Source: Streptomyces polyasparticus (GTDB lineage: Bacteria > Actinomycetota > Actinomycetes > Streptomycetales > Streptomycetaceae). Taken from it: DNA of 64,000 nucleotides. The DNA lies in assembly GCF_014493765.1 (NCBI RefSeq), contig NZ_JACTVJ010000003.1, positions 62,001 to 126,000 on the forward strand, written 5' to 3'. The translations under genes were made by a program, and so were the position numbers. A model generated the notes under the pieces. The model ran no database searches and was not told where the DNA came from. It saw nothing but the letters and a program-made list of their open reading frames with translations. Shown piece by piece: positions 57,310 through 64,000 of the stretch; position 1 is the stretch's first letter, and every line of letters begins with the position of its first letter.

Positions 57310-59340
57310 ATGGAAGACCTGCACCAAGGAGATCCGCGCGTCCTCGGTTCGTACCGGCTGCTCGCCGTGCTCACCGAGGCGGGTGGTGAACGCCGCTACC
57401 TTGCCCATCGGCCCGGGGGTACGGGCCACGTCGACATCACCCTCGTACAAGGGGACTTGGCGCGCTCGGCCGACCTGCTGCGGTCCGCCGCCGGGCCCGG
57501 CCTCGTGGCGTACGCCGACGCAGGGACCGAAGCGGACGCGCCCTGGCTGGCCTGCGTCCATGTCCCGTCCCTGACCCTCGCCGACGTGCGCGGACTGCTG
57601 TACGCGGGGCTGCCCGAGCCCGCCGTACGAGGCATCGGCGCGACGCTCGCCGGCGCCCTCGCGCGGCTGCACGCACTGGGCGCGGCCCACGGGGCGGTCA
57701 CCCCCGGCGGGGTGCTCCTCGGGGCCTCGGGCGCGCGGCTCGTCCGGCCGCGCGGGACGGGACGTCCGCCGGACGACGTGGCCGCGCTCGCCGCCGTGCT
57801 CGAGGACGCGGCCGGCGGGCGCCCGCCGGACCGCGAGCTGCTCGACCGGTGCCGCGCTCCGGATCCCGTATTACGGCCGTCCGCCGCCGAGTTGGCCGCC
57901 CACTGGGCCGGACAGACCTCGTACGCCCTGCCCGCACGCCTGGTCGGGGCGCTCGCGCGGGAGGCGGAACAGGCCCTGGAACGCGAGGCGGTCCCGCCGC
58001 CCCCACCGCCCGCACACGCACCCGAGCCGCCGCCGGACGCCACGGCGGGCCGGCGCGCGGCACCGGCCCGCCGCACCCTGCTCGCCGCGTCGGCCGGAGT
58101 GCTCCTCGGCGCAGGCGGGGTGGCCGGCTGGGTCATGGGCCGCGGCGGCACCACGGCACTCACCTCGCCCGGCGCCCGGCCGGCCACGAACCGGCGCGCC
58201 ACCCGCGTCCCGCGCGGTGTCGCACCCCCCACGCTGTGGCGGTACGACGCGAAGTCGAAGCAGCGGATCGCGCTGCCCGTCGCCCTGGGGGAGGGCGAGG
58301 TCTGCTGCATTCTGGAGTCCTCGCGGCTCGCCGCGGTCCACACCGGAACCGGTGAAGTCCTGTGGACCCACGAGGACTTGCCGGAGCAGGAGCCCGTGCT
58401 GACGCTCGCCGACCGGATCGTGACCGTACGGGCCGGGCGGATCGCCGCGTTCTCCCCGCGTACCGGCGAAGAACTGTGGACCGAACCCATGAGCGTCATG
58501 TCGGGCCGGGGGAGGATCGGCCTCATGGGCGGCTCCGCCGAGCAGCGCCTCGCCCTGTACCACGCCGTGCCCCCGGAGGGCGGCACCCCCGAAACGCATC
58601 AGCCGTACGTCGTGGCCCTGGGCGTGGACGACAGGGCGGAGCGCTGGAAGGTGAAGGTCGCCTCCGGTGCCCGGGGGGACGTGGTGGCGATCGCGGTACC
58701 GGGGCTCGATGACGTCTGGCATCTGATGCAGCGCCGCTACCCGGGCGGCGCCCGCATCATCCGCGTGGACGTCGCCACCGGCCGCGTCCGCTGGGACCGG
58801 GTCCACGACTGGCCCGAGGACCTGATGTCGGTGGTCAACTACGACCCGTACTCCGAGCAGTTCATCGCGCTCCTGCACGGCCGGCTGCGCGCCGCGCGGG
58901 CCGACGCGGACGCGCCGCACTGGAGCCTCGACCTGTACGAGGAGCCCGCGGGCGAGCAGTCCCGCAAGCCCCACACCACACAACCCCGACGGATCAAGGG
59001 AGTTCCCGGTCCGCTGTACTTCGTCGCCGGTCCGCATCAGAGCGTGCACGCCGTCGACCTCGGACGCCGTCGTGAGCACTGGCGCCACCGGCTGCCGGCC
59101 GACCCGCTCCGCGACAGCGTGACCGGCCAGGCGGTCCCGCCCTGGGTGCGGGTCACCGAATCGGGCCGCACGCTCCTGGTCGGACACCGCCTGGGCGTGG
59201 TCGCCCTCGACCCGGCCACCGGCGCCGAACGCTGGCGCTACGCCGTCGCGGAGGGCTCCGACGGCTACACCGTCCACTCGGCGGGCCGGCACGCCATGGT
59301 CGTCAACGGGCAGTCGGTCTATGCCCTTCCGGTTACGTGA
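57310..59340 (+). CDS. Pseudokinase with PQQ-type sensor domain
   Basis: This 676-residue protein has the overall layout of its neighbours: kinase-like fold (about 1-215), membrane helix (about 254-277) and PQQ-like repeats (VVALDPATGAERWRYAV). The catalytic residues are gone. The beta3 Lys is Thr 44 (VDITLV), HRDLKPSN is HGAVTPGG (127-134) and DFG is absent. It is therefore likely a non-catalytic partner or scaffold. Codon 188 is TTA (57871-57873), so it probably depends on bldA. It starts at ATG 57310 and overlaps nothing; the next kinase follows 10 bp after its stop. Confidence 0.87.
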   Translation: MEDLHQGDPRVLGSYRLLAVLTEAGGERRYLAHRPGGTGHVDITLVQGDLARSADLLRSAAGPGLVAYADAGTEADAPWLACVHVPSLTLADVRGLLYAGLPEPAVRGIGATLAGALARLHALGAAHGAVTPGGVLLGASGARLVRPRGTGRPPDDVAALAAVLEDAAGGRPPDRELLDRCRAPDPVLRPSAAELAAHWAGQTSYALPARLVGALAREAEQALEREAVPPPPPPAHAPEPPPDATAGRRAAPARRTLLAASAGVLLGAGGVAGWVMGRGGTTALTSPGARPATNRRATRVPRGVAPPTLWRYDAKSKQRIALPVALGEGEVCCILESSRLAAVHTGTGEVLWTHEDLPEQEPVLTLADRIVTVRAGRIAAFSPRTGEELWTEPMSVMSGRGRIGLMGGSAEQRLALYHAVPPEGGTPETHQPYVVALGVDDRAERWKVKVASGARGDVVAIAVPGLDDVWHLMQRRYPGGARIIRVDVATGRVRWDRVHDWPEDLMSVVNYDPYSEQFIALLHGRLRAARADADAPHWSLDLYEEPAGEQSRKPHTTQPRRIKGVPGPLYFVAGPHQSVHAVDLGRRREHWRHRLPADPLRDSVTGQAVPPWVRVTESGRTLLVGHRLGVVALDPATGAERWRYAVAEGSDGYTVHSAGRHAMVVNGQSVYALPVT

Positions 59341-59350
59341 GGACGCTGCG

Positions 59351-61894
59351 ATGACGGACGAGGAACGCGGACGGGGCGGCGCGGACGCACCGGAGGATGG
59401 GCGGGAACCGGAGGACGGGCGGGTGCCCGAGGACGGACAGCCCGAGGACGCGCGGACACCGGAGGATGCGCGGCCCGTGGAAGACGTCCCGACGCCCGAA
59501 CCGGACCAGCGGACACGGAAGTTGAGGCCGAGCCGTTCCAGCGGCGGGGGACCGCAACGGCCGGCCGCCGGCCCTGCTTCGCCCATCACCCCCACCCCAA
59601 CCCCCGCCCGTACAGAACCCCTCGCCGCACCCCCCGCCCGTACAGAACCCCTCGCCCCCCTCACGCCCGCCGACCCCGAAGCCATCGCCGGCCACACCCT
59701 CCTCGCCCGCCTCACGCCCGCCGACCCCGAAGCCATCGCCGGCCACACCCTCCTCGCCCGCCTCGGCGCCGGGGGCATGGGCACCGTCTATCTCGCCCGT
59801 ACGGCCACGGGCCGCACCGTCGCGCTCAAGACTCTGCGGCCCGAGCACGCACGGGACGCGTCCCTGCGGCAGCGGTTCGGTGCGGAGATCCGGGCCGCCC
59901 ACCGGCTCGGCGGCGCCGGGTACTTCCCCGCGTTCGTCGACGAGGGCGAGGACTGGTTCGCGACGGCCTACGTCCTCGGACCCTCGCTCGCCGAGGCCGT
60001 CACCGCGTACGGCCCCTGGCCCGAAGCAGCCGTACGCGCACTCGCGGCCCGGCTCGCCGACGCGCTGGGCGAGTTGCACGAGGCGGGCTACGTCCACCGG
60101 GACCTCAAGCCCTCCAACGTCCTGATCACCCCGGCAGGCCCCCGCCTCATCGACCTGGGCGTCGCCCACCTGCGGGGTGCGGCGCAGGAGCCGGGAGCCC
60201 GCCCCGGCACCCCCGCCTACATGGCCCCGGAACGGGCCTCGGGCGAAAGTCAGGGCGACGAGTCCGCCGACGTGTACGCACTCGGCGCCCTGCTGGTCTT
60301 CGCCGCCACGGGACGCCCGCCCCACGGCGAGGGCGAGGCGGCCGACGTGCTCTACCGGATCACCCACGAGCAGCCGCACCTCGACGCCGTACCGGACACC
60401 CTGCGCACGCTGACCGCCGCCTGTCTGGCCAGGGACCCGGCCGCCCGCCCCACACCGGCCGCGGTGCGCGAACAGGCCGCCGCCACCGGCTGGTTCGGGG
60501 ACCGGCTGCCCCCGGCGGTGCTCGCCGACATCGGCGCCCGTACGGAAGCCGCCGGCAGCATCGGCGTACGACGGCATACGGCGGATCCGCGGAGCGAGGC
60601 ACGCCCCACCCGCCGGGCCCTCCTCGCCGGCGCGGGGGCGCTCGCCGTGGCGGCGGCGGGCGGTGCCACCTGGTGGCTGGCGAAAGACGACGGCGGGGCG
60701 CCGGACACCCCGGCCAAGGGCCCGGCGAGGAAGCCGACCCGTGACCCCGGCGGAGCCCCGAGGCCGCTGTGGACCTTCCGCGGCGAACTCGGCGACAAGG
60801 GCTTCGTGACCGCGTACCCGTTCGGCGACATCGTGGTCGCGACCGGGGAGGCCGAGGGTTCCCTGATCGGGCTCGACGCACGGACCGGCGCCGAACGCTG
60901 GAGCGTCACCGAGGGCATCGGGCTCGGCCCGGCCCCCTGCGCCGGAGCCTGTGTGCAGCCGACCGCGGAGCCCGACGGCCGGCTCGCGGTGGTCGAGGCG
61001 GCGGACGGGCGCACCTGGATGACCGGCCCCCTCGACCTGGACATGACCCGCATGCTGACCCCGTTCGCCGGCTTCGACGAGCGGGCTGTGTACCTCATCG
61101 GCCACCGTCCGGGCGCCGCCTCCACCGGGCGCCCGCAGGACGTCGACCGCTTCCTCGTCGCGTACGACGTCAAGGCCCGCAAGGTGCGCTGGCGCAGGCA
61201 GCTCGCCCGCAGCCCGATCGTGCTCGAACCGATGGTCGGCGACAAACGCATCGGCGTGCTCCTGGAGACCGACGCGGTGACCGCGTACCGGATGGACGAC
61301 GGCAGGGCGGTGTGGCGGCGCGAACTGGCCACCGAGGGGACCTTCATCTCGACCGAGACCGGCGCCGCCCGCCGCGGCATCGCCGCCGACCACCGCACGG
61401 TGGTGGTCAGCGGCCGCGGTCTGCTCGTCCTCGAACTCGCCACGGGCAGGACCGTCTGGAGCCTCGATCCCGAGGAGGCCGAGGAGGGCATGACCGACAA
61501 GCAGAAGGGCCGGACCCTCTACGGGACAGCGCTCATCGAAGGCGACGAGATCTACCTGTCGTTCCTCAACCGCGAGATGTGGGTGATCCAGCGGAACAAA
61601 CGCAAACGGGCCCGCAAGGAAGGCTCCTGGCGCTGGCAGTCCACCGTGCGGCTCGCCCCGCCGCCCGCCGCGGCGCCCGTGGCGGCCGGCGGCCTTCTCT
61701 TCCCGCCCGTCTCGCCGGACGTGGACGTCGCGGCCGTCGCCGTCGACCGCAGGACCATGAAGACGGTCTGGACGTACACGATCCCCGACGAACCGCAGGA
61801 CACCTCCGCCGTCACGCGCTACGCCGCCGAGAAGAACCGCCTGTACATCACGCGGGGCCGCACCCTGACGGTGCTCCCCGTGGACGCCGGCTGA
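59351..61894 (+). CDS. Membrane Ser/Thr protein kinase with PQQ-type sensor domain and duplicated N-lobe strand
   Basis: This 847-residue kinase has a disordered acidic N-terminus with Glu-Asp-Gly repeats (residues 1-100), two identical 17-residue copies (104-120, 121-137), Gly loop LGAGGMG (138-144), catalytic Lys 160, HRDLKPSN (249-256) and DLG (268-270) instead of DFG. One membrane helix (ALLAGAGALAVAAAGGATWWL) and PQQ-like repeats follow. The start is ATG 59351, with GAGG 8 nt upstream; ATG 59321 inside the preceding gene is an alternative. It has no TTA codon, unlike the two kinase genes before it. Activity is expected. Ligand and substrates are unknown. Confidence 0.9.
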   Translation: MTDEERGRGGADAPEDGREPEDGRVPEDGQPEDARTPEDARPVEDVPTPEPDQRTRKLRPSRSSGGGPQRPAAGPASPITPTPTPARTEPLAAPPARTEPLAPLTPADPEAIAGHTLLARLTPADPEAIAGHTLLARLGAGGMGTVYLARTATGRTVALKTLRPEHARDASLRQRFGAEIRAAHRLGGAGYFPAFVDEGEDWFATAYVLGPSLAEAVTAYGPWPEAAVRALAARLADALGELHEAGYVHRDLKPSNVLITPAGPRLIDLGVAHLRGAAQEPGARPGTPAYMAPERASGESQGDESADVYALGALLVFAATGRPPHGEGEAADVLYRITHEQPHLDAVPDTLRTLTAACLARDPAARPTPAAVREQAAATGWFGDRLPPAVLADIGARTEAAGSIGVRRHTADPRSEARPTRRALLAGAGALAVAAAGGATWWLAKDDGGAPDTPAKGPARKPTRDPGGAPRPLWTFRGELGDKGFVTAYPFGDIVVATGEAEGSLIGLDARTGAERWSVTEGIGLGPAPCAGACVQPTAEPDGRLAVVEAADGRTWMTGPLDLDMTRMLTPFAGFDERAVYLIGHRPGAASTGRPQDVDRFLVAYDVKARKVRWRRQLARSPIVLEPMVGDKRIGVLLETDAVTAYRMDDGRAVWRRELATEGTFISTETGAARRGIAADHRTVVVSGRGLLVLELATGRTVWSLDPEEAEEGMTDKQKGRTLYGTALIEGDEIYLSFLNREMWVIQRNKRKRARKEGSWRWQSTVRLAPPPAAAPVAAGGLLFPPVSPDVDVAAVAVDRRTMKTVWTYTIPDEPQDTSAVTRYAAEKNRLYITRGRTLTVLPVDAG
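59660..59761 (+). repeat. Exact 51-bp tandem duplication inside the third kinase gene
   Basis: 59660-59710 and 59711-59761 are identical and encode LTPADPEAIAGHTLLAR twice. A shorter near-repeat (GCCCGTACAGAACCCCTCGC, twice at about 59606-59656) lies just upstream. Confidence 0.97.
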
Positions 61895-62020
61895 GCGGGC
61901 GCCTCCCCCTCCCTGCGCGAGCGCCTCCCCGGCCCCGCGTACGGCGAACGCTGCGCGAGGACTGGTGGGCAGGGGACGAATCGGGTACCAACGATCCAGT
62001 AGCACCAGCCAGTAACCGAC

Positions 62021-62039
62021 CGGGTCAAGATCGGGTCAA
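62021..62039 (+). promoter_or_regulatory. Direct repeat CGGGTCAA with 11-bp spacing
   Basis: CGGGTCAA occurs at 62021-62028 and 62032-62039, one helical turn apart, 39-57 bp upstream of the acyl-CoA dehydrogenase start. It is a candidate site for a regulator of fatty-acid breakdown or part of the promoter. Confidence 0.35.
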
Positions 62040-62077
62040 TCGGTCCGGCGGCCCCACCCCACGGCGAGGTGAGCCCG

Positions 62078-64000
62078 ATGAGCGCACCAACTTCGAAACC
62101 GTCCGTGAGCGAGCGCGAAGCCCGGCAGGTCGCGGAGGCGGCCCGCGAGCAGGACTGGCGCAAACCCAGCTTCGCCAAGGAGCTGTTCCTCGGCCGCTTC
62201 CGCCTCGATCTGGTCCACCCGCACCCCATGCCCGCCGACGAGGACGCCCAGCGCGGTGAGGAGTTCCTGGCCAAACTGCGGGACTTCTGCGAGTCGAAGA
62301 TCGACGGGGCGCGGATCGAGCGCGAGGCGAAGATCCCCGACGAGGTGATCAACGGGCTCAAGGAGCTCGGCGCACTCGGCATGAAGATCGACACCAAGTA
62401 CGGCGGCCTCGGACTGACGCAGGTCTACTACAACAAGGCCCTCGCCCTCGTCGGCTCCGCCAACCCGGCGCTCGGCGCGCTGCTCTCGGCCCACCAGTCG
62501 ATCGGTGTGCCCCAGCCCCTGAAGCTCTTCGGCACCCAGGAGCAGAAGGACACCTTCCTGCCGCGTCTGGCCCGCACCGACATCTCCGCGTTCCTGCTCA
62601 CCGAACCGGACGTCGGCTCCGACCCGGCCCGCCTCGCGACCACCGCGATCCCCGACGGCGAGGACTACATCCTCGACGGCGTGAAACTGTGGACCACGAA
62701 CGGTGTGGTCGCCGACCTCCTCGTGGTCATGGCCCGCGTCCCCAAGTCCGAGGGCCACAAGGGCGGCATCACGGCCTTCGTCGTGGAGGCCGCCGCCGAG
62801 GGCGTCACGGTCGAGCACCGCAACGCCTTCATGGGCCTGCGCGGCCTGGAGAACGGCGTGACCCGTTTCCACCAGGTCAGGGTCCCCGCGTCGAGCCGTA
62901 TCGGCGCCGAGGGCGCGGGCCTGAAGATCGCTCTCACCACCCTCAACACCGGCCGGCTCTCGCTGCCCGCCATGTGCGTGGGCGCGGGCAAGTGGTGTCT
63001 GAAGATCGCCCGCGAGTGGTCGGGGGAGCGGGAGCAGTGGGGCAAGCCGGTCGCGCACCACGAGGCCGTCGGCGGCAAGATCTCCTTCATCGCCGCGACC
63101 ACCTTCGCGCTCGAGGCGATCCTCGACCTCTCCTCGCAGATGGCCGACGAGGACCGCAACGACATCCGGATCGAGGCCGCGCTCGCCAAGCTGTACGGCT
63201 CCGAGATGGCCTGGCTGATGGCCGACGAGCTGGTCCAGATCCGCGGCGGCCGCGGCTTCGAGACGGCGGAGTCCCTCGCCGCACGGGGGGAACGGGCGGT
63301 CCCCGCCGAACAGGTCCTCCGTGACCTCCGTATCAACCGGATCTTCGAGGGCTCCACCGAGATCATGCACCTCCTCATCGCCCGCGAGGCCGTCGACGCC
63401 CACCTGAAGGTCGCGGGCGACCTCATCGACCCCGACAAGTCCCTCTCGGACAAGGCGAAGGCCGGCGCCAGGGCCGGCGGCTTCTACGCCCGCTGGCTGC
63501 CGAAGCTGGTCGCGGGCCCCGGCCAACTCCCGCGTACGTACGGGGAGTTCCACCCGGAAGGCCACGCCGACCTCTCCGGCCACCTGCGCTTCGTCGAACG
63601 CACCTCGCGCAAGCTGGCCCGCTCCACCTTCTACGCCATGTCGCGCTGGCAGGGCCGTATGGAGACCAAGCAGGGCTTCCTCGGCCGGATCGTCGACATC
63701 GGCGCGGAGCTCTTCGCGATGAGCGCGGTCTGCGTACGCGCCGAACTCCTGCGCACCACCGAGGACTACGGTCGCGAGGCCTACCAGCTGGCCGACGTCT
63801 TCTGCCGCCAGTCCCGCATCCGCGTCGACGAACTCTTCAACCGCCTGTGGACCAACACCGACGACCTGGACCGCAAGGTGGTCAAGGGCGTCCTGTCCGG
63901 CGCGTACGAGTGGCTGGAGAGCGGCATCGTCGACCTGAGCGGCGACGGCCCGTGGATCGCGGACGCGACCTCGGGACCGTCCAAGGTGGAGAACGTGCAC
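62078..64000 (+). CDS. Acyl-CoA dehydrogenase, 3' end outside the window
   Basis: This flavoprotein of fatty-acid beta-oxidation introduces the alpha-beta double bond. ATG 62078 follows GAGGTGAG. The 641 visible codons include an extra N-terminal helical region of about 70 residues, the FAD/substrate segment FLLTEPDVGSDPA, the GGRGFETAESL stretch and the catalytic Glu in RIFEGSTEIMHLL. About 200 further residues follow the usual core, as in the long FadE-type enzymes with an extra C-terminal domain. The frame remains open at base 64000. It is separated from the kinase by 183 bp and probably has its own promoter. Confidence 0.9.
   Translation, partial: MSAPTSKPSVSEREARQVAEAAREQDWRKPSFAKELFLGRFRLDLVHPHPMPADEDAQRGEEFLAKLRDFCESKIDGARIEREAKIPDEVINGLKELGALGMKIDTKYGGLGLTQVYYNKALALVGSANPALGALLSAHQSIGVPQPLKLFGTQEQKDTFLPRLARTDISAFLLTEPDVGSDPARLATTAIPDGEDYILDGVKLWTTNGVVADLLVVMARVPKSEGHKGGITAFVVEAAAEGVTVEHRNAFMGLRGLENGVTRFHQVRVPASSRIGAEGAGLKIALTTLNTGRLSLPAMCVGAGKWCLKIAREWSGEREQWGKPVAHHEAVGGKISFIAATTFALEAILDLSSQMADEDRNDIRIEAALAKLYGSEMAWLMADELVQIRGGRGFETAESLAARGERAVPAEQVLRDLRINRIFEGSTEIMHLLIAREAVDAHLKVAGDLIDPDKSLSDKAKAGARAGGFYARWLPKLVAGPGQLPRTYGEFHPEGHADLSGHLRFVERTSRKLARSTFYAMSRWQGRMETKQGFLGRIVDIGAELFAMSAVCVRAELLRTTEDYGREAYQLADVFCRQSRIRVDELFNRLWTNTDDLDRKVVKGVLSGAYEWLESGIVDLSGDGPWIADATSGPSKVENVH

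Noticed and set aside
59333-62005. Minus-strand open frame of about 890 codons opposite the third kinase
   Set aside because: The kinase on the plus strand has all catalytic motifs; the antisense frame has none.

Overview
The window looks like chromosomal DNA of a Streptomyces or a close relative. It has very high G+C, Streptomyces-type GTG/ATG starts, frequent ATGA, GTGA and TGATG overlaps, twin-arginine lipoproteins, and just two TTA codons in all called genes. As far as I can recall, the gene order from rlmN to the acyl-CoA dehydrogenase follows the polyamine/GABA region of the S. coelicolor core chromosome, with accessory blocks inserted. I see no rRNA, tRNA, CRISPR array, insertion sequence or integrase.

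Left part (1-18.3 kb): the 3' part of rlmN; a TPP riboswitch with a thiamine ABC transporter (thiBPQ); a secreted pectate lyase-pectinesterase fusion; a broken gene for a sortase-anchored protein; a LOG-family protein; a FAD oxidoreductase with an ECF41-type sigma factor; a DUF1877-like protein coupled to an MFS exporter; a VOC protein with an orphan molybdenum hydroxylase subunit; and a two-gene ABC exporter.

Middle (18.4-38 kb): a first polyamine block (aminotransferase, Lrp/AsnC regulator, aldehyde dehydrogenase and, after a small secreted protein and a two-component pair, an orphan PotD-like lipoprotein). An accessory stretch follows: a four-helix membrane protein, an AraC - phytanoyl-CoA-dioxygenase-like - small-protein cassette, two paralogous secreted serine hydrolases around a NarL-type two-component pair, and a TetR regulator divergent from a quinone oxidoreductase-like gene. 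Then come a deaminase that is probably 6-aminodeoxyfutalosine deaminase (menaquinone pathway), a DUF4190 membrane protein and a NADAR protein.

Right part (38-64 kb): a second, operon-like polyamine block (aldehyde dehydrogenase, potD-A-B-C, FAD oxidase). It is preceded by an unusual leader with two overlapping inverted repeats and three tandem SD-ATG units that form coupled mini-ORFs. It is followed by a small conserved protein, a PAP2 phosphatase with a (QQP)7 tail, gabT, a VirD4-like membrane ATPase, a PucR-type regulator and an aldehyde dehydrogenase of the GABA pathway. Three consecutive membrane Ser/Thr kinase-like genes with PQQ-type sensor domains come next; the middle one is a pseudokinase, and the first two carry the window's only TTA codons. 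An acyl-CoA dehydrogenase runs off the right edge.

Together the blocks encode uptake of polyamines, their oxidation or transamination to aminobutyraldehyde-type intermediates, conversion to GABA, and GABA breakdown to succinate. No glutamylpolyamine synthetase or gamma-glutamyl-GABA hydrolase is present in the window. A MITE-like palindromic element occurs three times, and its copies show compensatory stem changes.
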